Position numbers and translations under genes: made by a program
Part shown: piece by piece, positions 45,536-53,243 of the stretch
Position numbering within the stretch: position 1 is the first letter of the stretch
Layout: the number at the start of each line of letters is the position of its first letter
Source: Novipirellula galeiformis
GTDB taxonomy: Bacteria > Planctomycetota > Planctomycetia > Pirellulales > Pirellulaceae
Reading direction: 5' to 3'
NCBI RefSeq assembly: GCF_007860095.1
Contig: NZ_SJPT01000007.1
Location: forward strand, 348,696-412,695
Length of the DNA stretch: 64,000 bases
The notes under the pieces: generated by a model
The model's database searches: none
What the model saw: the letters and a program-made list of their open reading frames with translations, nothing else
What the model was told of the DNA's origin: nothing

Positions 45536-46756
45536 TTACCTCTCGGTTATCGCTTGATAATGCTTGGCGTACTCGTCAACCACTTGATTCAAATCGAATC
45601 GCTCCACCACTCGCTCTCGGGCTGCTCGGCCCAGTGCGGCCGATTTCTCGCGGTCCGATAACAACTCGACCATCCGATCGGCCAACGCCTTATCGTCCGC
45701 TCGCGGGACCAAAAAACCATCCACCCCGGCTCGCAAATGCTCGCCGTTGCCCCCCACGTCCGTTACCACCGACGCACAACCACTGGCCATCGCCTCCAGC
45801 AACGTTAACGACGCCGCCTCCGATACACTCGTCAACGTGAACACGTCCACCGCCCGCAAGATCTCTGCGACGTCAGAGCGTATGCCCCAGAATTCAATCG
45901 AATCGGCGAAAGGGGCAAGTGAGGAGTGAGGAGTGAGGAGTGAGGAGGAAGAAAGAGGGGGAGATGCAGCGAGTTGTTGGATTTGTTGCTCGATGTTTTT
46001 GCGTTCGGGGCCGTCACCGACCAGTAACAGCTTGGCATGGGGCAGTTGCTGGTGCACTCGATGCCAACCTCGGACCAAGGTCGCATGGTCTTTGACGGAG
46101 TGAAAGCGGGCTACGCACGCGGCGTAAGGCCGGTCGGGATCGAGCCCAAGTCGGCGACGTAGCTCGGACTGTGCTTCCTCGTTACCGCGTGGTGGCAATT
46201 GACTTAAGTCGACTCCGTTGGGCAACGTCACCGCGGCTGGAAAACCTTCGATTCGCCGCAGCGCCTCGGTGCTGAAGTCACAACACGCGGTCGCGGCGTC
46301 CGCATAACGCTGCAGCAACAACCGGTTCACCCAGCGACGTTTGGGTGAGACGATATCGGGATAATGACGCCCATGCTCGGTGAACAAAATTTTCACTGGC
46401 ACCCGGTGTACCATCCGCGCTAACGCGGAATAGAAAAACGGCGTGTATTGATGCGCGTGCAACACCTCAATCTGCCGCCGACGAACCTCTTCCCCCAACT
46501 TGCGGGCGACCTGGCGGTCCAGTCCCGGTTTGCGTCCCAACACGACCACTGGCACGCCAGCGTCCAGCAATTGTTGCCCCAGTTCCCCCAGCCCGTCCAG
46601 GCAAAACACCGTCGCTTCGATCTGACCCGCCAACCGCTCAATGATCTGCTTGACCAACACCTCTGCTCCCGCCACCTGCATCACATGCATGACAAAACCA
46701 ACCCGGACGGGAGCGGCGAGGCGAGGAGCCGGTGGAGGCGATTGGGAACGGGGCAT
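45536..46756 (-). CDS. Glycosyltransferase family 4 with microsatellite insertion
   Basis: 406 residues. VGFVMHVMQVAGAEVLVKQI, LHAHQYTPFFYSALA, VKILFTEHGRHYPD in the acceptor domain; AACVARFHSVKDHATLVRGW, LLVGDGPERKNIEQQI and E-x7-E in TSVSEAASLTLLEAMASG in the donor domain. The layout matches exosortase-linked GT4 enzymes. Between LLVGDGPERKN and SIEFWGIR a stretch SPPLSSSSLLTPHSSLAPF is encoded by a GA-rich microsatellite (about 45917-45965) and has no counterpart in the family. ATG 46756. Confidence 0.9.
   Translation of the reverse strand: MPRSQSPPPAPRLAAPVRVGFVMHVMQVAGAEVLVKQIIERLAGQIEATVFCLDGLGELGQQLLDAGVPVVVLGRKPGLDRQVARKLGEEVRRRQIEVLHAHQYTPFFYSALARMVHRVPVKILFTEHGRHYPDIVSPKRRWVNRLLLQRYADAATACCDFSTEALRRIEGFPAAVTLPNGVDLSQLPPRGNEEAQSELRRRLGLDPDRPYAACVARFHSVKDHATLVRGWHRVHQQLPHAKLLLVGDGPERKNIEQQIQQLAASPPLSSSSLLTPHSSLAPFADSIEFWGIRSDVAEILRAVDVFTLTSVSEAASLTLLEAMASGCASVVTDVGGNGEHLRAGVDGFLVPRADDKALADRMVELLSDREKSAALGRAARERVVERFDLNQVVDEYAKHYQAITER
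45917..45965. repeat. In-frame GA-rich microsatellite inside a GT4 gene
   Basis: Four copies of a gtgaggagtgag-type unit followed by gaagaaagaggggg. It encodes Ser/Leu/Pro/Thr-rich residues in a surface loop of the donor domain; same sequence style as the intergenic microsatellites. Confidence 0.85.
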
Positions 46757-47840
46757 AGGAGAGTGGCTAGTGGGAAGTGGCTAGTGGCGGGGGCGCGGGG
46801 GCGAGCGATGCCTAGTTGTAGGCAGGAAGATAAAGGCAGGTCAGGTTTTGCGGCATTCTCATTTTTTTGCCCTCAATCTTTTTGCCGGTCTTCGGGCTTG
46901 GGCTCTGGGACGACGTGCCGACGCGCGAAAGGTTTTAACAGGAAGATGAAGGGACAGGAAAATGAAAGCGGATCGCGTGCTTGGGGTTATCCAATTTTTC
47001 TGTCCCCCATTTTCCTGTTCTCATTTCGGGCAGGGGCTTTGAGAACGGCCGGGCGAGTTTGCCGAGGCAGCGGGCTCGCGAGACTCTGCCGACGCGCGAA
47101 AGGTTTTAACAGAAAGATGGAGGGACAGGAAAATGAAAGCGGATCGCGTGTTTGGGGGTTTTCCAATTTTTCTGTAGGTCGTGTCGCTCGACGGTGGTCC
47201 GCGTTCTGGCGAACGCAGCTACGGGTGCGGCAGCAGCACGCGGTTCCTAATAGCGCTGATTCGACAGGAAGATTAAAGCAGGTCGGGTTTTGGGGCATTC
47301 TCATCTTTTTGCCCTCAATCTTTTTGCCGGTCTTCGGGCATGGGCTCTGGGACGACGTGCCGACGCGCGAAAGGTTTTAACAGAAAGATGGAGTGACAGG
47401 AAAATGAAAGCGGATCACGTGCTTGGGTTTTCTCATCTTTCTGTCCCCCATTTTCCTGTTCTCATTTCGGGCAGGGGCTTCGGGAACGGCAGCAGCACGC
47501 GGTTCCTAATAGCGCTGATTCGACAGGAAGATTAAAGCAGGTCAGGTTTTGGGGCATTCTCATTTTTTTGCCCCCAATCTTTTTGCCGGTCTTCGGGCTT
47601 GGGCTCTCGGACGACGTGCCGACGCGCGAATGGTTTTAACAGAAAGATGGAGTGACAGGAAAATGAAAGCGGATCGCGTGCTTGGGGTTTTCCAATTTTT
47701 CTGTCCCCCATTTTCCTGTTCTCATTTCCGGCATGGGCTTCGAGAACGGCAGCAGCACGCGGTTCCTATTAGCGATGATTCGACAGGAAGATTAAGGCGG
47801 ATCGCGTGCTTGGGGTTATCCAATTTTTCTGTAGGTCGTG
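46757..47840. repeat. Second array of the ~171-bp family, rearranged
   Basis: No gene. Landmarks 'aaaggttttaacag' at about 46927, 47099, 47370 and 47630; the first spacing is ~171 bp, the others ~260-270 bp because an extra module (gattcgacaggaagattaaa ... tttttgccggtcttcgggc) is inserted. The same tail 'gcgttctggcgaacgcagct' as at 11.85 kb occurs near 47200. Confidence 0.85.
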
Positions 47841-48227
47841 TCGCTCGACAGGGTCGACCACGTTCTGGCGAACGTAGCTACGGTTGAAAGCCCTCGCCAA
47901 TCTTCGATGGCCAGATCAACGTCTAAGACAGCCACTACACGTTTCCGATTAGTGTTCAATTAGCGAAGATCAGTGTTCGCGCAGCCAAGGTTTTTTGGCC
48001 ACTCAACACATCAGTGTGCAACCGCACGAAACTGCCGCATCCCTTTTGTTTCTTAATCTTAATCCTACTCTTAATCCTAATCTTCACGACTTGGCTCCAG
48101 TCCAGTGTGGCTTGCGCGGACGGGATTAAGATTAGGAGTAAGATTAAGATTATGAGGTGACGACAGGTGGTCCACGTTCTGGCGAACGTAGCTACGGTTT
48201 GAAGCCCTCGTCATTTTTGAAAATGCT
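47841..48227. repeat. One ~300-bp repeat unit (array D)
   Basis: Unit with gcgaagatcagtgttcgcg (47963), gtgcaaccgcacgaaa (48016), cacgacttggctcc (48085) and cgttctggcgaacgta (48176), direct orientation. It ends within ~25 bases of the glycosyltransferase stop. Confidence 0.85.
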
Positions 48228-49781
48228 CTAGTGGCTCGAAAGGGGCATGTGGGTATCGAACAACGGGTCGAGTCGGCCCAGCGTTGCACTCCATGTGTAC
48301 GCATCGCAAACCAATCGCCGCGACTCGCTCTCCATCCGCTCTCGCAAGCCATCATCTTCGCTCAACTCTTGGATCCTCTCGATCCATTGCTCGGGCGTCT
48401 TTGCCACTCGCAAGTGCACGCCATCGACCGCCTCGATCCCCGTCGCTGCCTCGGGTGACGCGATCACCGCTCGCCCCATCGCCATCGCCTCAAGCACCTT
48501 GTTCTGAATCCCACGCGCAATCTGTAGCGGCGCAATCACCATATCCGCTGACCGTAAATAAGGACGTACGTCCGCAACCGCGCCCACCACATTCACTCCC
48601 GCTCGCTCTCCCAATCGCTCAATCGCTGCCGATGGACTCTTGCCCACCACCTCCAAGACCGCATCCCCATTTCGCTCCCGTACCGCTGGCCATACCCGCT
48701 CCACAAACCACTCAATCGCTTCGACATTGGGCGGGTAATTCATCACCCCGACGAAGACGAGACGAAGGGGGGGAAGGGGGGAAGGGGGGAGACAAGGAGA
48801 CACGGAGAGGGGGAGAGAGGGAGAGGGGGAGGGGGAGGAAGTAAGGAGTGAGGAGTGGGAAGTGGGGAGTGGGGAAGAAGAAGGGATGGTGGAAGGAGGG
48901 ATGGTGGAAGGAGGGATGGGGGTGGGAGGGACGGTGGTGGGAGGGACGGTGGAAGGAGGGACGGTGGTGGGAGGGACGGTGGAAGGAGGGACGGTGGAAG
49001 GAGGGACGGTGGAAGGAGGGACGGAGGAAGGAGGGACGGAGGAAGAAGGGACGGTGGTGGAGGACGGGACGGTGGGGGGAGGGTTGCTCGGGGAAGGGAC
49101 GGTGGGGGCTGGTTGTGAAGGGGAGGGTAGGGGGACGGGGGTGGGGGGCGGTGAGAAATAGTCGATGTCGACGCCGTTGGCGATGCCGTGAATCGGATAC
49201 TCGCCGGGCGGCAACGTGCTGCGCAATAACGCGGCTTCAGCATCACTGACCAACATCACCGCCTTGGACGTGCGGACCGCTTCATGCTCCAGCGCCCGGA
49301 CGCGGCCAGCCTCGCAGCGGTACAACCACCGTTTCCATCGTGGTCCCTTGGCGGCGTAGGCGTAGAACTTTTCACTGTCGACATCGACCAGATCAACGAA
49401 GCGTGGCAGTCGACAAAGCGACTCGCGACGCGTGTATCGCAACATCCCACTGCAATACACCAACACTCCGGCAAACGATTCTCGCAGCGCCCAATCGTCC
49501 AGAGTTCCCGCGAGCTGGGGGGACCAAAACAAGCCTTCCGTTAACCCTCCCCCGCGAGCGGCGGCAAGTCCGGCGCGACACCATTTCATCCGCGATCCGA
49601 TCGGCGCGATCGACACGCGACGACATACCGCTTCGAGTCGCGATCGCGTCTCATCACTCACAGCCTCTTCGGTCACACAGCCGAGCGAAATCTCAAAACG
49701 CTCTGACAGATGACGTAGCAGGTTCCACGAGCGAATCCGGTCTCCGCGATCAGGCGGAAACGGAACCCGATGCGTTAGCAT
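48228..49781 (-). CDS. Exosortase-system sugar transferase (stp1/TIGR03087-like) with pentapeptide expansion
   Basis: 517 residues from ATG 49781. The N-domain starts [20 protein letters not shown] and has [17 protein letters not shown], as in the PEP-CTERM/EpsH-associated sugar transferases; the C-domain has [53 protein letters not shown]. Family members are about 400 residues. The extra ~120 residues lie exactly between the two Rossmann domains, after [11 protein letters not shown], and are made of TVPPS-type pentapeptides plus other Pro/Ser sequence. The frame is kept across the whole repeat. An upstream extension to 49892 is microsatellite-derived and is not used. Confidence 0.88.
   Translation of the reverse strand: MLTHRVPFPPDRGDRIRSWNLLRHLSERFEISLGCVTEEAVSDETRSRLEAVCRRVSIAPIGSRMKWCRAGLAAARGGGLTEGLFWSPQLAGTLDDWALRESFAGVLVYCSGMLRYTRRESLCRLPRFVDLVDVDSEKFYAYAAKGPRWKRWLYRCEAGRVRALEHEAVRTSKAVMLVSDAEAALLRSTLPPGEYPIHGIANGVDIDYFSPPPTPVPLPSPSQPAPTVPSPSNPPPTVPSSTTVPSSSVPPSSVPPSTVPPSTVPPSTVPPTTVPPSTVPPTTVPPTPIPPSTIPPSTIPSSSPLPTSHSSLLTSSPSPSPSLPLSVSPCLPPSPLPPLRLVFVGVMNYPPNVEAIEWFVERVWPAVRERNGDAVLEVVGKSPSAAIERLGERAGVNVVGAVADVRPYLRSADMVIAPLQIARGIQNKVLEAMAMGRAVIASPEAATGIEAVDGVHLRVAKTPEQWIERIQELSEDDGLRERMESESRRLVCDAYTWSATLGRLDPLFDTHMPLSSH
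48765..49160. repeat. 15-bp coding microsatellite (ggaaggagggacggt)n
   Basis: About 14 copies of a 15-bp unit and variants (ggtgggagggacggt, ggaaggagggacgga), flanked by gaggggga-type and gtggggagtggg-type tracts. On the minus strand it encodes T-V-P-P-S repeats. The purine/pyrimidine strand bias is nearly complete, so triplex or slipped structures are plausible. Confidence 0.92.
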
Positions 49782-49815
49782 CAGTAGCGAACGTTTGGCG
49801 GTGGAGGGCAAGTTT

Positions 49816-49901
49816 GGAGAGTGAGGAGTAAGGAGTAAGGAGTAAGGAGTGAGGAGTGGGGGAGAGTGGGAGACACGGAGACACGGAGACACGGAGGGAG
49901 A
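49816..49901. repeat. Microsatellite between deacetylase and sugar transferase genes
   Basis: (gtaaggag)n then (gacacgga)n, both 8-bp units. It ends one base before the stop codon of the deacetylase gene (49902). Confidence 0.9.
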
Positions 49902-50759
49902 CTATTTGCTGATTGCTAATTGCGCTAGCACGTTGCTCATCGTGGTAAAACGGTGGCTTTGCAATAAACTCCGCAGCCTCGATTCAGTGCGCCGCAATCC
50001 GACGTAGTGCCGGAATCGACTGCGCATCCCTACGCCTTCGATCCGCGGTTGATCGGGATCGATCTCCCACGGATGCAAGTACAACATCGCTGGCCGCTGC
50101 TGAGCCGCTACCGAGTCGATCGCACGCTGGGTCACTGCCAGTGGAAACAAGCGAAAATACCCGCCTCCAATCGGCACCTTGAATTTCCCCAGCGTTCCCA
50201 CTGTCGGTGGCACTTCAACAATCGGTCCCGCAGCGGTTTGCCGCTGGTGCACCTCGGGACGCGCGTCGGGGACCCCGTACCGGTCGTGACGGATCGGAAA
50301 AATACTACTGTCCACCGTGAAGCCTTCTTCGACCAGCACGTCGAGCGCCCACATCGAGCGCTCGGTGATCGAAAAACTGGGCGCCCGATAAGCGGTCACG
50401 GCGACGCCCGCCGCATCCCCGATCGCTTCGCGACTGTCCCGAATGTCTTGCCGAAACGCCTCGGGCGTTAAGTCATAAACCAACCGGTGCCAATAACCGT
50501 GCGACGCCAACTCGTGCCCGGCCTGTGCAATCCGGCGGACCAATTCCGGATACCGACGGGCGACCCAGCCGAGGACGAAAAAGGTGCCATGCACGTCGTG
50601 ATCGGCAAACAATTGCAACAACCGATCCGTGCTCGCCTCGACACGACACGGCAGCGTCGGCCACTCGTCACGCGTGATCCGGTGCTCAAACGCCGAGACT
50701 TGAAAGTAGTCTTCGACGTCGACGCTAAGGATGTGGGGAAGTGGGGGAGGGAGAGACAA
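49902..50759 (-). CDS. XrtA-type polysaccharide deacetylase
   Basis: About 285 residues. HILSVDVEDYFQVSAFE has the catalytic/metal Asp-Glu-Asp of the NodB fold as found in exosortase-linked deacetylases; GHELASHGYWHRLVYDLT supplies the zinc His pair; TAYRAPSFSITERSMWALD and the C-terminal domain LYLHPWEIDPDQPRI match the DUF3473-containing TIGR03006 type. It should de-N-acetylate the nascent polysaccharide. No ATG is available: the frame begins at TTG 50759 inside a GA-rich microsatellite (50741-50830), which has probably eroded the native start region. Confidence 0.9.
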   Translation of the reverse strand: MSLPPPLPHILSVDVEDYFQVSAFEHRITRDEWPTLPCRVEASTDRLLQLFADHDVHGTFFVLGWVARRYPELVRRIAQAGHELASHGYWHRLVYDLTPEAFRQDIRDSREAIGDAAGVAVTAYRAPSFSITERSMWALDVLVEEGFTVDSSIFPIRHDRYGVPDARPEVHQRQTAAGPIVEVPPTVGTLGKFKVPIGGGYFRLFPLAVTQRAIDSVAAQQRPAMLYLHPWEIDPDQPRIEGVGMRSRFRHYVGLRRTESRLRSLLQSHRFTTMSNVLAQLAISK

Positions 50760-50830
50760 GGAGACAAGGAGACAAGGAGAGGGGGAGTGAAGGAGTGGGG
50801 AGTGGGGAGCGGGGAGTGGGGAGCGGGGAG
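50741..50830. repeat. Microsatellite over the deacetylase start
   Basis: (acaaggag)n followed by (gtggggag)n and gcggggag units. It includes the only available start codon of the deacetylase gene, so slippage could switch or shift translation. Confidence 0.88.
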
Positions 50831-50837
50831 ATCGTAG

Positions 50838-50985
50838 GGGCGCCCCGTTGGGGCTTTGTGTTCGTAGCGGACGCGGTCCATCGCTTACGCGTCGGGTGGT
50901 GAAAGATCTGCACCGGCCGCGGGGCGTTCCACAACCCTCAGCACTGATCCCTCCATGTTACATTCTGCAATTTTCAATTTAACTT
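50838..50985. repeat. Dispersed palindrome gccccgttggggc block
   Basis: gcgccccgttggggctttgt (50838) followed by ggacgcggtccatcgcttac; the same order occurs at about 4580-4635. No gene. Confidence 0.5.
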
Positions 50986-51200
50986 TTTCAATCTTCAATC
51001 TTCAATCTTCAATCTTCAATCTTCAATCTTCAATCTTCAATCTTCAATCTTCAATCTTCAATCTTCAATCTCCAATCTCCTTGTCTCCTTGTCTCCTTGT
51101 CTCCTTGTCTCCTTGTCTCCTTGTCTCCTTGTCTCCGTGTCTCCGTGTCTCCGTGTCTCCGTGTCTCCGTGTCTCCGTGTCTCCGTGTCTCCGTGTCTCC
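50986..51200. repeat. (cttcaat)n heptamer then (tctccttg)n/(tctccgtg)n octamers
   Basis: About 11 cttcaat units (50988-51068), then about eight tctccttg and eight tctccgtg units up to 51200, three bases from the stop of the sugar transferase gene (51204). The two octamer types differ by one base and are sorted into two homogeneous blocks. Confidence 0.93.
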
Positions 51201-51203
51201 AAC

Positions 51204-52094
51204 CTAGCGGGGTTGTTGGACTGAATACGCGTCGTCTTGCCAATCTTCGTCCTCAGAATCCTCGGATTCCCAGCCACCGACGCCACCGAGCTCCCACTCT
51301 TTCTGCCGCTGTGTTTCGTTCAATAACTCTTGCAACGTGACCGTTTTGCGGTCCATGTTTTCAACGGGAAATTCAGCCAGCAAATGATGGTGGTCCAATT
51401 TCATCAAACGCGTCAATCGTGTGTTGCTGATGCTGATCACACGTAATGCGGTCAACATGATCATCCGCATGTCGAACCAAGAGTGGGCGTGATCGATGTG
51501 ATGCAAATCGAGAATCTGTTTCCGCTCGACACTGCGCAGATCGGTGTCCGGGGGCAAATTGATTTGCGACAGACCGGTGATCCCGGGCTTGACGATCAAA
51601 CGTCGTTTGTAGCCGGGGACATGATCGGTCAACAACTCGACAAACTCGGGGCGTTCGGGCCGCGGGCCGACCAACACCATCTCGCCGCGAGCAACATTGA
51701 TCAATTGCGGCAACTCATCGAGATGCAACGTACGTAACGCCCGTCCCAATCGCGTGATCCGCGGGTCTCCTTTGGACGACCACTGGGGACCGTTGGCTTC
51801 CGCGTCGATCCGCATCGTTCGCAACTTGATCACTTCAAACGGTTGACCGCGATAACCGACTCGCGTTTGCCGATACAAACCGGGGCCTTTGGAGGTCAAC
51901 CGAACCGCGGCCCAACAAATCGCAATCACCGGTAACGCCGGAATCAACAATCCGATCCCAATCACACGCTCAATTTGATACTTTCGGGAAAAATAGCGAT
52001 AGCGTCGGTGTTGTTCGGGCAAAGCCGTCACTCGGGCTCCCGCGTGCGGCGGGGCAAAGTGCGCTTCCGGCAACAATTCTTGAATCGTAGGCAT
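51204..52094 (-). CDS. Initiating bacterial sugar transferase (WcaJ/EpsL-like)
   Basis: 296 residues. One membrane hairpin (about 43-67, IGIGLLIPALPVIAICWAAV) is followed by the phosphoglycosyltransferase core: GPGLYRQTRVGYRGQPFEVIK, KLRTMRIDAEA, GRALRTLHLDELPQLINVAR with the catalytic Asp-Glu, and LVGPRPERPEFV, VKPGITGLSQIN. The four-helix N-terminal domain of WcaJ is missing, as in the short PglC type. It puts the first sugar phosphate on undecaprenyl phosphate. ATG 52094. An acidic C-terminal tail (GWESEDSEDEDWQDD) is unusual. Confidence 0.93.
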   Translation of the reverse strand: MPTIQELLPEAHFAPPHAGARVTALPEQHRRYRYFSRKYQIERVIGIGLLIPALPVIAICWAAVRLTSKGPGLYRQTRVGYRGQPFEVIKLRTMRIDAEANGPQWSSKGDPRITRLGRALRTLHLDELPQLINVARGEMVLVGPRPERPEFVELLTDHVPGYKRRLIVKPGITGLSQINLPPDTDLRSVERKQILDLHHIDHAHSWFDMRMIMLTALRVISISNTRLTRLMKLDHHHLLAEFPVENMDRKTVTLQELLNETQRQKEWELGGVGGWESEDSEDEDWQDDAYSVQQPR

Positions 52095-52297
52095 CCTTGA
52101 GTTTTTCCTTTTTTTTCACCTCAGAACGACAGTGGTTTTCTCGTGGGGGACAGACATCCAATCTGTTCCTGCGAGTCCGCTATCGGACGAGCTTCACGTT
52201 GCAAATCATGGAGAGTTAAATGACGGTGATTGGGTTCACAACACCGTTAGGGGTAGGGCTGTCGTCACCGCCCTGCGGCGCCGACGACAACGGCGAA

Positions 52298-53017
52298 TCA
52301 AGCGGGCGGTGCGAGGGCTTGATTCAAGGCGGGCAAAAATTCTTCGAGAAAACGTTCGACAGCGGAGGGTTGTCCCTCTTCGCCAGGCTGGCCCGCCACT
52401 TGGATCTTGTACAAACGGTCGGTCATCCAGACGCGTGGATACTTGGCCGCTTGCCAATGGCCGCCATCGCTCCAGCCATACCAAACTTCCAAATGAGGTT
52501 CTTCAGCATCGACGCTGCGGAATTGGACACTCCACAACGAGTGATCGTCGCTGCCACTCTGGATCGTCTGGACCGCCCGCGGGCCACTCGGCTGAGTCCC
52601 CTGGCTGCTGTAACAAATCTCGGGGACGTGCACCGCGATCGGGCCGCGAGGACCAAACAAAACGGCCACGTTGACGCGCTGCCCCGTGACGGGGTTCCAA
52701 TATTCACGGACCAGCGATCCATGACATTGCAGCGTCCGTTGGGCTTGCTCGTCCAAGGCACCGACGGTCGTGAGTTCCCAGTCACCGACTCGATTCGGCA
52801 ACGTTGTTAATTGATCGCCGATGCGTTGCAGGTTCGGTTGATCGACCCAACGGCCATCGAGATAGCCGTGTGCGATTCCCGAGCCCAGAATCGCCAACAC
52901 GCAGACGAACAAAGCGGGAGTGCGATTGAGCAGTCGTGTGCCTCCCTCGGCCGGAGCGACTTGCTCGGGCGTGGGAGAATCAGGCGTTGCGGGATCCGAC
53001 GTTGAAGATTCAGACAT
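52298..53017 (-). CDS. Exosortase-associated EpsI-like protein (DUF3485)
   Basis: 239 residues. One membrane helix (about 33-52) follows a Pro/Thr-rich cytosolic tail; the exported domain has the EpsI landmarks: LPNRVGDWELT, LVREYWNPVTGQRVNVAVLFGPRGPIAVHVPEICYSSQG (given as a landmark region with key residues H-x-PE-C-Y), and HLEVWYGWSDGGHWQA. EpsI-like proteins are encoded with or fused to exosortases; biochemical role unknown. ATG 53017. It lies downstream of the TPR gene, in the same direction as the exosortase gene 8 kb away. Confidence 0.88.
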   Translation of the reverse strand: MSESSTSDPATPDSPTPEQVAPAEGGTRLLNRTPALFVCVLAILGSGIAHGYLDGRWVDQPNLQRIGDQLTTLPNRVGDWELTTVGALDEQAQRTLQCHGSLVREYWNPVTGQRVNVAVLFGPRGPIAVHVPEICYSSQGTQPSGPRAVQTIQSGSDDHSLWSVQFRSVDAEEPHLEVWYGWSDGGHWQAAKYPRVWMTDRLYKIQVAGQPGEEGQPSAVERFLEEFLPALNQALAPPA

Positions 53018-53036
53018 GGTGGTTACTTGGTGGACG

Positions 53037-53100
53037 AGTTAACCCAGGGTGACGCTGCGTTCTGCCCTGGGCTGACATAGGGCCGCCCCGTTGGGGCTTT
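53037..53100. repeat. Palindrome cccaggg...ccctggg with gccccgttggggc
   Basis: Same family as 4387-4515: aacccagggtgacgctgcgt, then ctgccctgggctgacatagg and gccccgttggggc. It lies between epsI-like and TPR genes. Confidence 0.6.
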
Positions 53101-53109
53101 TGTATCGTT

Positions 53110-53243
53110 CTAAGCAGGGAGGCAGGAATGATTGGGTGAAATGCCATTAGCCGCTTGGGCGTTAGCCCCGGTTGAACCGCTTGAACCGTGGCTAACGTCA
53201 AAACGGCTAATCTACGGAAAAGACTCCTGCCTACCTGCTTAGG
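53110..53243. mobile_element. 134-bp MITE-like palindrome, copy 1
   Basis: Terminal inverted repeats ctaagcagggaggcagga and tcctgcctacctgcttag, with an inner pair around cgttagcc. An inverted second copy lies at 62726-62859. The end of this copy supplies the TAA stop of the TPR gene (53239-53241). No transposase and no obvious target duplication were seen; it would need a helper in trans. Confidence 0.75.

Noticed and set aside
48743..49246. 167-codon minus-strand ORF rich in Pro
   Set aside because: Alternative frame of the 15-bp microsatellite inside the sugar transferase gene.
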